Shown here: in pieces, positions 21,555 to 27,820 of the stretch
Position numbering within the stretch: position 1 is the stretch's first letter
Layout: every line of letters starts with the position of its first letter
Source: a virus
Length of the DNA stretch: 27,820 nt
Strand: one strand, 5' to 3'
Virus record (IMG/VR): IMGVR_UViG_3300032288_000513
Coordinates: 1 to 27,820 of that record
The notes under the pieces: model-generated
The model's database searches: none
Told to the model about the DNA's origin: nothing
The model's input: only the letters and a program-made list of their open reading frames with translations
Program-made: the position numbers and the translations under genes

Positions 21555-21764
21555 ATGAAAACAACTCAATATGAATTAAATTGCGCCTCTGACGGATTTG
21601 CACAAGGTGGATTATTGACTGTATATGATGACGGAAAATCAACTGTTCGCACAGTAATAGAGCGTTGTAAGCCCGGTATGAATGGTTCTTGGTATGTCAC
21701 TGATGACAACCATAATTTTCCTAGGGAAATGTTGCCAGTTTTGCTTAATTCATTGGTTCGATAA
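21555..21764 (+). CDS. small protein of unknown function
   Basis: A 69-residue protein, MKTTQYELNCASDGFAQGGL, with GGAG before ATG. Beta-rich with charged residues (VYDDGKSTVRTVIERC) and a short helical end (LPVLLNSLVR). No family recognised. It is the first gene after a promoter candidate, and a strong hairpin follows. Confidence 0.6.
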   Translation: MKTTQYELNCASDGFAQGGLLTVYDDGKSTVRTVIERCKPGMNGSWYVTDDNHNFPREMLPVLLNSLVR

Positions 21765-21770
21765 ATAACT

Positions 21771-21788
21771 AGCCGGGGAAACCCGGCT
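21771..21788 (+). terminator. strong GC hairpin, weak U-tract
   Basis: AGCCGGG (21771-21777), GAAA tetraloop and CCCGGCT (21782-21788), a 7-bp mostly GC stem. Only TTAACTAT follows, so termination would be partial, or the hairpin may stabilise the upstream mRNA or hide the weak ribosome site of the next gene. Confidence 0.5.
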
Positions 21789-21795
21789 TAACTAT

Positions 21796-22125
21796 ATGAA
21801 AACAATAAATCCACACGAGGCCATTGACTACATGATTCGGCATTCTGCTGAATATGCTCAGGCTAAGGCTCAGGTTACGTACTTAGAGGAATTCCGTAAG
21901 AGCAAGAAAGCCATGCTATTTGCTAATGCGATAGGAAATACTATTGCAGATAAAGACAATTTTGCGTACAGTCATCCAGAGTATTTAGCGGTGCTGGATG
22001 GGCTTAAGGAGGCCGTAGAGAAGGCAGAAACACTGCGGTGGATGTTGGTAGCAGCACAGGCCAGAATAGATGTCTACAGGACTCAAGAAGCGTCAAATAG
22101 GCATATAGATAGATCAACTCAATAA
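21796..22125 (+). CDS. conserved phage protein, helical
   Basis: A 109-residue protein. YMIRHSAEYAQAKAQVTYLE, FRKSKKAMLFANAIG, FAYSHPEYLAVLDGLKEAVE and LRWMLVAAQARIDVYRTQEA are helices with conserved-looking YLEEFRKSKKA and AYxHPEY phrases of a widely spread phage family of unknown function. Only weak ribosome site, and it starts 8 nt after a strong hairpin, which could modulate translation. Confidence 0.65.
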   Translation: MKTINPHEAIDYMIRHSAEYAQAKAQVTYLEEFRKSKKAMLFANAIGNTIADKDNFAYSHPEYLAVLDGLKEAVEKAETLRWMLVAAQARIDVYRTQEASNRHIDRSTQ

Positions 22126-22134
22126 GAGGATAAT

Positions 22135-22356
22135 ATGAACGACACAAATATAGTAGATGATAGCAACCTAGCGCAATGTTGCTTTTGTGGATTTATAGAC
22201 GATTGGGATGAGATACCTAAAGGTAAATGCTCGTTTACAGAAGATACTCTTACTGAGTGTCCAGAGTGCGGTGACGTAGACGGATTCGCCGACTATGATC
22301 CAACGAACATTGCTCGACAGCAGCGAATTGCCGCTAACCTTGCGAAAGTTGGCTGA
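22135..22356 (+). CDS. zinc-ribbon protein
   Basis: A 73-residue protein with CCFCGF at 15-20 and CPECGD at 42-47, two CxxC pairs forming a likely zinc ribbon, and C32 between. Acidic overall, N-terminus and C-terminus differ from known families. AGAGGA before ATG. Function unknown. Similar ribbons bind DNA, RNA or host proteins. Confidence 0.65.
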   Translation: MNDTNIVDDSNLAQCCFCGFIDDWDEIPKGKCSFTEDTLTECPECGDVDGFADYDPTNIARQQRIAANLAKVG

Positions 22357-22471
22357 TTGGGAAATTGAGGCGTTAGGTATTAAGCACTTCGGTAATCTCT
22401 ATTACTACTATCCAGACCAGATTAAAGCTCTGGTTCTGGATGTCCATAAAAAATATCAGAGGAATAAATGA
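22295..22471 (+). CDS. small protein in an apparent gap, start uncertain
   Basis: A frame reading MIQRTLLDSSELPLTLRKLA from ATG22295, then DWEIEALGIKHFGNLYYYYP and DQIKALVLDVHKKYQRNK to a TGA at 22469-22471, 58 residues. The C-terminal 40 residues look like real protein and fill an otherwise geneless interval. The stop overlaps the next ATG (ATGA). The start may be later (TTG22310 or TTG22340), which would avoid part of the 62-nt overlap with the previous gene. Function unknown. Confidence 0.5.
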   Translation: MIQRTLLDSSELPLTLRKLADWEIEALGIKHFGNLYYYYPDQIKALVLDVHKKYQRNK

Positions 22472-22821
22472 CCATCACACTAACCCGCGAGGAAGCGCAG
22501 CAGGTGCTGGATGTAATAGAAAGAAATATTGTCGGTGTGTCACGTTACAGAGCAACCGAACTGCTCCGCGCCAGACTCGCGCAGTCTGAACTGGAACCTG
22601 ACAAGTACCTGATGGAAGTTGAATGCACAAAGTGTGGAGCAAAGCAGGATGGTATCTTGACCGTCAACGCCCCACCACAGCGCAAAGAATGGCAGGGACT
22701 GACGGATGAGGAAATGTTTGACTGTTTAGCACAAACTGACGGTGAAGCAAAACGATTGCCGTTAGGTTTTAAATGGTTTGCTGAAGCCATCGAAGCCAAA
22801 CTAAAGGAAAAGAATGCGTAA
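22468..22821 (+). CDS. small conserved phage protein
   Basis: A 117-residue protein with AGGA 5 nt before ATG. An N-terminal helical segment (LTREEAQQVLDVIERN) precedes a CTKCG pair (residues about 54-58) and EWQGLTDEEMFDCL (about 74-87), which resembles a phrase common in phage early proteins. Its codon use looks more GC-rich than neighbours. Function unknown. Overlaps the next gene by 8 nt. Confidence 0.65.
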   Translation: MTITLTREEAQQVLDVIERNIVGVSRYRATELLRARLAQSELEPDKYLMEVECTKCGAKQDGILTVNAPPQRKEWQGLTDEEMFDCLAQTDGEAKRLPLGFKWFAEAIEAKLKEKNA

Positions 22822-23137
22822 AAAAGAGGCGCAATATCTGTCAAAAATAGCTGATATAGGCTGTATAATTTGTTATAGGCTTGGCTATATTGGTACTCCA
22901 GCAGAGATCCACCATATCAGAGGTATTGGTTTGGGGATGGGTGTTAGGAATTCTAATTACGCAACTATCCCACTTTGTCCTGAGCATCATCGGGGGAATA
23001 CTGGCTATCACGGCATGGGAAGAAAAGCCTTTGAGCGTCGGTACGAGGTTACCGAATTGCAGTTAGCACAGCAGGTACAGGAGATTCTTAATGAAGAAGA
23101 CCAAAGCAGCCAAGAAGGTAGCCAAAGTTATGCGTGA
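22814..23137 (+). CDS. Ref-like HNH nuclease (RecA-dependent nuclease family)
   Basis: A 107-residue protein. IGCIICYRLGY (C17, C20), AEIHHIRG (H33, H34) and ATIPLCPEHHRGNTGYHGMG (C55, H58, H59, H66) match the Ref/RecA-dependent nuclease family, a zinc-stabilised HNH fold known from phage P1, which cuts displaced strands where RecA sits. The KAFERRYEVTE end agrees. The 3' end overlaps the next small gene by 47 nt. Endonuclease activity is inferred from the conserved motifs. Confidence 0.8.
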   Translation: MRKKEAQYLSKIADIGCIICYRLGYIGTPAEIHHIRGIGLGMGVRNSNYATIPLCPEHHRGNTGYHGMGRKAFERRYEVTELQLAQQVQEILNEEDQSSQEGSQSYA

Positions 23138-23249
23138 GTATGGCAAAGGCGAACTGCATTCTGGCAAGGGTGGCCCTGTGGTCAAGTCTCAGAAGCAAGC
23201 CGTAGCTATCGCCATGAGCGAGGCTGGCATGAAGAAGAAGAAAAAGTAA
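23091..23249 (+). CDS. small basic protein (DUF6496-like)
   Basis: A 52-residue very basic protein, MKKTKAAKKVAKVMREYGKG and LHSGKGGPVVKSQKQAVAIA, ending in GMKKKKK. The VMREYxxGxLHSGKGGPVVKSxKQAVAIAxSEAG pattern is a widespread small phage family without known function. AGGAG 8 nt before ATG23091. It shares 47 nt with the end of the nuclease gene. Confidence 0.75.
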   Translation: MKKTKAAKKVAKVMREYGKGELHSGKGGPVVKSQKQAVAIAMSEAGMKKKKK

Positions 23250-23665
23250 TGGCTGGCTTGCTTGGTTATCAGATTTCGCCTGACTATGCTATTGCTCCAG
23301 AAGCAAAGGTAGGCAAGTGGACTAACCAAGATGAGGCTGTGTTTCAGTCTGGCATTAGGCAGACTCCTTGGTTTTCTCAATTTGTTAAGCAATTTGGTGA
23401 GGAGCCTAACCTAAATAGTCCTGATTACAACTATCGGGCTGCTTGGAAGGCTAATGTAAGACCAGAGAATTACGAGCATGACACAATGCAGCATTGGCCT
23501 AGTGTTACTCCACTTGGGTATAGTCTAAAGGCTAAGAGTCATCCTACGGCTTGGATGGAAGACTATATGCAGATTACTGGCGCTGATCCTCATAAACCAG
23601 TCCCACTTTCTCAAGAGCAGATAATGCAGTTGAGCAAAGCATTACGTTATAGGTATTCAAAATGA
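23249..23665 (+). CDS. conserved phage protein, structural type
   Basis: A 138-residue protein. TPWFSQFVKQFGEEPNLNSP, DYNYRAAWKANVRPE and YSLKAKSHPTAWMEDYMQIT resemble small proteins found near packaging/head genes in podoviruses. No enzymatic motif. Its start overlaps the previous stop (TAATG) and its end the next start. Function unknown. Confidence 0.6.
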   Translation: MAGLLGYQISPDYAIAPEAKVGKWTNQDEAVFQSGIRQTPWFSQFVKQFGEEPNLNSPDYNYRAAWKANVRPENYEHDTMQHWPSVTPLGYSLKAKSHPTAWMEDYMQITGADPHKPVPLSQEQIMQLSKALRYRYSK

Positions 23666-23844
23666 AAACTGGTCTTTACAGTAATATTCATGCTAAACGC
23701 AAGCGCATAGCCGAGGGTTCTGGCGAGAAGATGAAGAAGCCGGGAACTAAGGGCGCTCCTACTAAAGCGGACTTCAAGCAAGCAGCCAAGACAGCTATGC
23801 CTGTTCGTGGTTCCCGTACAGCTAAGAATAAAGCCAAAAAATGA
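23662..23844 (+). CDS. small basic conserved phage protein
   Basis: A 60-residue protein, GLYSNIHAKRKRIAEGSGEK, PGTKGAPTKADFKQAAKTAM and NKAKK. This basic KKPG(T/S)KGAPT pattern is a repeated phage small-protein family. Function unknown. DNA binding by charge is possible. It overlaps neighbours at both ends by 4 nt. Confidence 0.7.
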   Translation: MKTGLYSNIHAKRKRIAEGSGEKMKKPGTKGAPTKADFKQAAKTAMPVRGSRTAKNKAKK

Positions 23845-24302
23845 AACCTTGTCCTAAAGTCTGTTCAGACATCCAGCTCAACCTAGCAAATAGGGATTGG
23901 GCTTTTAAGAATGTAGGCTATGGCCCAGCTAACCCAGAGGAGCCTGAAGACTTCTGGGATAAACGTGCTGAGGAATGGGCTACGACTCCTGAGAATGCAC
24001 AGACAATGCGCTGCGGTAACTGTGCTGCATTTATCCAGACTCCTGAGATGATGGAATGTATTATCAAGGGCATTCAGGGTGAGGAATCAGACGCTGAGAC
24101 TTATGCCAATGAGGTCGTAGATGAATCTGATTTAGGCTACTGTGAGCTTTTCGAGTTCAAGTGTGCTGCGGATCGTACTTGTTCTGCTTGGCTCGTTGGA
24201 GGCGCAGTCACTAAAGCTATGACTGAGAAGCAGAAGAATATGCTCAGAATGGCTAAGATGGAATACGCAGAAAAAGACGAAGAAGACGAGGATGAAGACT
24301 AA
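23841..24302 (+). CDS. cysteine-rich conserved phage protein
   Basis: A 153-residue protein. MRCGNCAAFIQTPEMMECI (about 57-75), GYCELFEFKCAADRTCSAWL (about 99-118) place seven Cys in a pattern like small metal or Fe-S proteins. The C-terminus is strongly acidic (EKDEEDEDED). The GNC and GYCxLxxFKCAAxRxCxAW phrases recur in phage proteins of unknown function. Located in the head/packaging side of the genome. Start in an ATGA overlap. Confidence 0.65.
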   Translation: MKPCPKVCSDIQLNLANRDWAFKNVGYGPANPEEPEDFWDKRAEEWATTPENAQTMRCGNCAAFIQTPEMMECIIKGIQGEESDAETYANEVVDESDLGYCELFEFKCAADRTCSAWLVGGAVTKAMTEKQKNMLRMAKMEYAEKDEEDEDED

Positions 24303-24598
24303 TGGCAGCGGCTTGGACTAAGAAGGCTGGCAAGAATCCTAAGGGCGGTCTTAATGAGAAAGGCCGTAAGTCTTATGAGGCTGAGAATCCCGGATCAAAC
24401 CTCAAGGCTCCAGTCAAAGCGGGTGACAATCCCCGTAGAGCGAGCTTTTTAGCACGTATGGGCAATATGCCGGGGCCGGAGTATAAAGATGGTGAGCCTA
24501 CTCGTTTGTTACTGTCTTTACGAGCATGGGGAGCCTCATCGAAGGCTGATGCCAAGCAAAAAGCCGCAGCTATTTCCGCTAGAAACAAGAAAAAATGA
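24302..24598 (+). CDS. small basic protein (DUF6321-like)
   Basis: A 98-residue basic protein: WTKKAGKNPKGGLNEKGRKS, NLKAPVKAGDNPRRASFLAR and GPEYKDGEPTRLLLSLRAWG. The GKNPKGGLNxKGRxSY and PRRxSFxARMG phrases define a phage family of unknown function. It may bind nucleic acid or pack with DNA. Starts in a TAATG overlap and ends in an ATGA overlap with the methyltransferase. Confidence 0.7.
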   Translation: MAAAWTKKAGKNPKGGLNEKGRKSYEAENPGSNLKAPVKAGDNPRRASFLARMGNMPGPEYKDGEPTRLLLSLRAWGASSKADAKQKAAAISARNKKK

Positions 24599-25116
24599 TA
24601 TTAAATCTAGGCTCCGGCAAAGACTGGAGAGAGGATTGTCTAAACTCAGACATACAGGCTAGGGTTAAGCCTGACTGGGTATGCGACATATCTAAGGTTC
24701 AATGGGGTGAGCTAGTAGATACCCGGTTCGGACAGATCAAGATTAAGCCTGAGATGTTTGAAAAAATCATCGCAAATGACGTTTTAGAGCATATTCCTGA
24801 TTTAATTAGAGCGATGACAAACTGTCGGGACTTATTGAAAACTACCGGCAAATTGATAGCTTCCGTTCCGTATGAGCTAAGTTTAGGTGCTTGGCAAGAT
24901 CCTACGCACGTACGTGCTTTTAACGAGAATAGCTGGCTGTACTATACCGAGTGGTGCTGGTATTTAGGCTGGGAATCTGGCTTTAAGCTAGAAGAACTCC
25001 AGTTTAAGTTGTCTGAATTAGGCTCAGAAATGTCTGAGAAGGGCGCTTCTGATGAGGAAATCCTAAGAACTCCACGAGCTGTAGACTCAATGAAGGTGAC
25101 ATTGTGCAAGCTATAG
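24595..25116 (+). CDS. class I SAM-dependent methyltransferase
   Basis: A 173-residue protein. LNLGSGKDW (3-11) is the glycine motif that binds SAM, with D19 after strand 2. IIANDVLEHIP (58-68) is motif IV/post-I, and LIASVPYELSLGAWQDPTHV a later strand. The target cannot be inferred from motifs: a small molecule, sugar or protein is possible. It stands beside a glycosyltransferase, suggesting a joint modification of a sugar or nucleotide product. Overlaps the next gene by 13 nt. Confidence 0.8.
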   Translation: MILNLGSGKDWREDCLNSDIQARVKPDWVCDISKVQWGELVDTRFGQIKIKPEMFEKIIANDVLEHIPDLIRAMTNCRDLLKTTGKLIASVPYELSLGAWQDPTHVRAFNENSWLYYTEWCWYLGWESGFKLEELQFKLSELGSEMSEKGASDEEILRTPRAVDSMKVTLCKL

Positions 25117-25811
25117 TTATCTGTACGGTAAAGAATCCCGGCGTAACGATATTGCTTGAAAGCATTAGAGTTTATGCGCCTACAATGCCTGTATATCTAT
25201 TTGGCAACAGCTTAGAGCTTTGGCATAAGGCTAAGAGTATCCTGCCCAACTTGGTCTGGAGGCCGAATCAGGCTACCAACTTTGGCGATGCTTACAATAC
25301 GGCAATAGATTATGCCTTTGAGCATGGACGTTATAAATCAGTAATTGTTTCTAACGATGACGTTGTTATAACACCTAGTGCCATAGATGTGATGAAGAAT
25401 GATTCGGAAATTCTGGAATCAAACGGCGTAAATGTCGGATTCTTGGGAGCCAGATCGGACTACGTATTGCCTGACCAAAACATTAGGTTTCCGGTAGAGG
25501 AAGATGAGCGAGTCGGATTAAAGTGGGAGAGCGAGTTTTACATTAAGCCCACAGGAGTCATAGCACCAATATTTGCTACCATTAGCAAGAAGGCATGGGA
25601 TGTGGCTAAGTTCCCTAGCACGAATTGGTATTCCGATAATATAATATGCCATGACCTGCAAAAAGCAGGGTTTGAGCATTTCGTATCAAGGGCTTATGTT
25701 CATCACGCAGGAAGCCAGACAGTAGGAACAGACTTTGAGAAATGCCATGAAGAACCACGAGAGTGGATAAAGGCTAACAGACCGGATATATACGAGGCAT
25801 TTTATGGCTAA
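25104..25811 (+). CDS. glycosyltransferase-like protein (GT-A fold)
   Basis: A 235-residue protein starting at GTG25104. The first strand AIVICTVKNPGVTILLESI, NFGDAYNTAIDYAFEHG (59-75) and VIVSNDDVVITPS (80-92, with the DxD-like D85/D86) fit a GT-A transferase. FLGARSDYV and YSDNIICHDLQKAGFEHFVS follow, ending in SRAYVHHAGSQTVG, the usual metal/acceptor region. The sugar donor is unknown. Glycosylation of phage or host surface, or of DNA, could be meant. Paired with the methyltransferase. Confidence 0.7.
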   Translation: MQAIVICTVKNPGVTILLESIRVYAPTMPVYLFGNSLELWHKAKSILPNLVWRPNQATNFGDAYNTAIDYAFEHGRYKSVIVSNDDVVITPSAIDVMKNDSEILESNGVNVGFLGARSDYVLPDQNIRFPVEEDERVGLKWESEFYIKPTGVIAPIFATISKKAWDVAKFPSTNWYSDNIICHDLQKAGFEHFVSRAYVHHAGSQTVGTDFEKCHEEPREWIKANRPDIYEAFYG

Positions 25812-26427
25812 CCCGATTGATGACTTCTTCAAGATGCTGGCAAATCAGGTAACTGGTGCTGGCGTTCAGGCTTACGGTGCTGTTGCTGATCGTAGCCAGA
25901 TGCCATCGAATAAACGTATATATTTGGAAACATTTGCAGATAAGCAGATGGCTCCTATTACTGAGAAGAACTTTACTGAGGCAGAGTTAAAGACGATTGG
26001 TGAGTTGGTTAGAGCAAAGCAAATGGCTAATCCCAATGCGCCTACAGGATATATTCAGTACAAGGATTATGCTAACTTTGTTCCTTCAGCGCAAAACTCT
26101 ATGGCGGCTGGAGTAGGGGCAGGAGCAGCTAATCCTTACGAAAACATCAGGACTACGCTAGGTCAGTTTAATTACGCTATAGATCCAAAGACAGGGAATG
26201 TATCGATTAAAGATGTATACGACTTCAATCCATTAAAGAGCAAAACACAGCAAAGTATGTCCACAGGAGACTATATTGCTAAGGCTCCTAGTCTTTACGG
26301 ATTGGCAAGAATGTACGGTGAGGCAATGATGCCGCAAGGTAAAGGTAGACAGGTACAAGTTCAGATACCCGGTCTCTTAGCAGAAGCAGAGACATCAAAG
26401 AAGCCAGTAAAGAAATCAAGTAAGTAA
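25804..26427 (+). CDS. conserved phage protein of unknown function
   Basis: A 207-residue protein, MANPIDDFFKMLANQVTG. A VYDFNPLKSKTQQ segment near 140 and YGEAMMPQGKGRQVQVQIPG near 180. Mixed helix and loop, basic C-terminus (KKPVKKSSK). No domain recognised. Between a glycosyltransferase and the small terminase, so it may be a virion or packaging accessory. Confidence 0.5.
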   Translation: MANPIDDFFKMLANQVTGAGVQAYGAVADRSQMPSNKRIYLETFADKQMAPITEKNFTEAELKTIGELVRAKQMANPNAPTGYIQYKDYANFVPSAQNSMAAGVGAGAANPYENIRTTLGQFNYAIDPKTGNVSIKDVYDFNPLKSKTQQSMSTGDYIAKAPSLYGLARMYGEAMMPQGKGRQVQVQIPGLLAEAETSKKPVKKSSK

Positions 26428-26454
26428 GCATGACATCCAAAGGATAATGCAATT

Positions 26455-26754
26455 ATGGAAACAACTGACGATTTTAAAACGCCAGAAATCGGCAAAGGAC
26501 TAGCAGGGCCGGGTAGACCTAAAGGAATGCCTAACAAGTCTACTAGTGTCGTAAGAGAAGCTATAGCTAATCTACTAGAGCGCAATGCTCCTAACATGGA
26601 TAGATGGCTTAATGAGGTAGCTGATAAAGATCCTCATAAGGCATTGGACATTATCCAGAAGCTATCTGAGTACCATATCCCTAAGCTGGCTAGGACTGAG
26701 GTCACAGGGCTTGATGGTGCTCCTCAGCAGCACGTGGTTACATGGCAGAAATGA
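26455..26754 (+). CDS. terS: terminase small subunit candidate
   Basis: A 99-residue protein, GPGRPKGMPNKSTSVVREAI, then LLERNAPNMDRWLNEVADKD and PHKALDIIQKLSEYHIPKLA, ending ARTEVTG. The GRPKGxxNKxT basic start followed by a helical body is that of small terminase-like proteins that recognise DNA ends for packaging. The family is inferred, supported by the large terminase 460 nt downstream. The HNH gene sits between them. Confidence 0.6.
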   Translation: METTDDFKTPEIGKGLAGPGRPKGMPNKSTSVVREAIANLLERNAPNMDRWLNEVADKDPHKALDIIQKLSEYHIPKLARTEVTGLDGAPQQHVVTWQK

Positions 26755-27227
26755 GACAGCCATTAAAAGACCGCTTTGAGGCCAAGGTTGAGCGAATCCC
26801 TTTTTACGGGTGCTGGACTTGGATGGGTGCGTTAAACCATCGTGGCTACGGGATTATTGGTAAGGGCGCTAGAGGTCAAGGTAATGAAAGAGCGCATAGA
26901 ACTGCATACCGCTTATATCGTGGCGAAATCCCTGAAGATAAGATAATCCTGCATAAGTGCGGTAATCCTACTTGCGTCAATCCTTGGCATCTTGAGGCTG
27001 GTACGCAAAAGGAAAACGCTGCTGATATGGTTCGCATGGGTAGGCAATTCAAGCCAGATAACTCAGGAGAAAACGCTAAGTGGGCGAAACTTAATGCCGA
27101 TCAAGCTAAAGAGATATTGGCTGCAAAAGGTGGTAAACGTGGTATTGGGCTAGCTTTGGCTAAGAAGTTTGGCGTAAGTAAATCAGCAATTTACAATATT
27201 TGGGCTGGTACAAGTTGGAACAAATAG
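26742..27227 (+). CDS. HNH endonuclease (HNH_3-type) with C-terminal helix-turn-helix
   Basis: A 161-residue protein. PFYGCWTWMGALNHRGYGII, AHRTAYRLYRGEIPEDKIIL (H52) and LHKCGNPTCVNPWHLEAGT (H71, C73, C78, N80, H83) form an HNH_3 nuclease fold. The C-terminal part (about 111-160, LNADQAKEILAA...AKKFGVSKSAIYNIW) is a helix-turn-helix that likely supplies DNA contacts. The start may be ATG26742 or ATG26751, the latter in an ATGA overlap with the small terminase stop. Its end overlaps the large terminase start by 13 nt. This looks like a free-standing homing endonuclease inserted in the terminase pair. Confidence 0.85.
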   Translation: MAEMRQPLKDRFEAKVERIPFYGCWTWMGALNHRGYGIIGKGARGQGNERAHRTAYRLYRGEIPEDKIILHKCGNPTCVNPWHLEAGTQKENAADMVRMGRQFKPDNSGENAKWAKLNADQAKEILAAKGGKRGIGLALAKKFGVSKSAIYNIWAGTSWNK

Positions 27228-27820
27228 TCATCCCATACTCCCCTAGAGCGCTTCAGTTAAAGATACATGAAGCCGTTGATTCCAATAGATTTACGGTAGT
27301 TGTTGCCCATCGAAGATTTGGCAAGACTGTAAGCGCTATCAACCATCTGATAAAGGCCGCCATTGAGTGCAAGAAACCAAACCCACGATTTGCCTATATT
27401 GCTCCGACTTATGCTCAGTCCAAAAGGGTGGCGTGGGATTACTTACTTGAATTTACTCGTCCTCTTGGGGCTGTGGCTAATATCTCGGAACTTAGGGTTG
27501 ATTTTTGGGGTAGGCGCATTAGTCTTTACGGGTCTGACAATGCTGATAGCTTGCGTGGGCAGTATTTTGATGGAGTTGTCCTTGACGAGATCGGAGACCA
27601 AAACCCGAAGATCTGGAACGAAGTCATCAGGCCAGCGTTAGCAGATCGCAACACTGACGAGGCTCCTACATGGTGCTTATTCATAGGAACCCCAAAAGGT
27701 AAGAACCACTTTGCTGACTTTAGGGATAGGGCGCAGACAGCGGAGGGATGGGCGTTACTTGAGTTCAGAGCCAGCGAGACAGGGATTCTTAACGAGAAAG
27801 AACTCTGGGGCGCTCGTAAG
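27215..27820 (+). CDS. terL: terminase large subunit, 5' part (runs off the window)
   Basis: 202 codons visible. The start is a TTG27215 (MEQIVIPYSPRALQ), chosen because the phrase IVIPYxPR is the usual N-terminus of such proteins. TTG27200 is the alternative. Walker A HRRFGKT (32-38, K37), then FAYIAPTYAQSKRVAW and Walker B VVLDEIG (D124, E125) make the packaging ATPase. It powers DNA translocation into the procapsid. The nuclease domain lies outside the window. The reading frame begins inside the HNH gene's last 13 nt. Confidence 0.9.
   Translation, partial: MEQIVIPYSPRALQLKIHEAVDSNRFTVVVAHRRFGKTVSAINHLIKAAIECKKPNPRFAYIAPTYAQSKRVAWDYLLEFTRPLGAVANISELRVDFWGRRISLYGSDNADSLRGQYFDGVVLDEIGDQNPKIWNEVIRPALADRNTDEAPTWCLFIGTPKGKNHFADFRDRAQTAEGWALLEFRASETGILNEKELWGARK

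Noticed and set aside
1-27820. CRISPR array, insertion sequence, integrase, attachment site and tRNA
   Set aside because: No regularly spaced repeats, transposase or integrase motifs, and no cloverleaf with a T-loop signature were seen.

Overview
The window is part of the genome of a tailed double-stranded DNA bacteriophage. It reads best as a podovirus-type phage of a Gram-negative host. The support is a terminase pair, a run of large Gly/Ala/Gln-rich proteins of the internal-virion (ejection) kind, a tail-collar protein, an S74-type self-cleaving tail fibre, and a lysis cassette with a nested Rz/Rz1 spanin pair. Genes are tightly packed with many ATGA/TAATG overlaps and GTG/TTG starts. Base composition is moderate, and the AT-rich exceptions are mainly an HNH endonuclease gene and the gene after it. 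No integrase, portal, major capsid, DNA polymerase or tRNA gene is visible here, so lifestyle cannot be decided, although an XRE-type regulator is present. A freshwater proteobacterial host is a guess from general resemblance only.

Layout. (1) 1-10 kb, + strand: tail and internal virion genes (a partial gene end, a small conserved protein, S74 tail fibre, propeller-like hub candidate, jelly-roll-like protein, GNAT-fold protein, four ejection-protein candidates, collar protein). (2) 9.9-13.2 kb, + strand: membrane proteins and the lysis cassette (GH19 endolysin, lipoprotein, holin-like protein, small secreted protein, Rz with Rz1 nested inside, another secreted protein). One gene here appears to start at ATT. 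(3) 13.2-14.2 kb, +: metallophosphoesterase with an N-terminal helix-turn-helix. (4) 14.2-17.1 kb, - strand: MazG-like protein, XRE regulator, a 442-bp noncoding stretch with operator-like dyads, SSB-like protein, ERF recombinase, HNH-AP2 endonuclease and three small genes. (5) 17.1-17.2 kb: divergent control region. (6) 17.2-22.8 kb, +: early/replication genes (initiator-like protein, primase zinc domain, DnaB-type helicase, VRR-NUC-like nuclease, small conserved proteins). (7) 22.8-27.8 kb, +: Ref-like HNH nuclease, small basic proteins, methyltransferase, glycosyltransferase, small terminase, HNH endonuclease and the start of the large terminase, which runs off the window.

The genes form a familiar early/late phage plan: divergent transcription from about 17.1 kb gives recombination and regulation leftward and replication rightward, with packaging, virion and lysis genes following in circular order.

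The two most notable signals are noncoding. At 17668-17774 an RNA can fold into a hairpin whose loop is exactly complementary over 7 nt to a junction strand of a downstream branched structure with an 18-bp closing stem and a T8 tail. This is a pistol-ribozyme-like topology or an elaborate attenuator, sitting just ahead of the replication gene. Inside that gene (17904-18146), three GCTAGC-N5-GCTAGC pairs followed by a purine tract look like a replication origin laid out as in lambda gene O.
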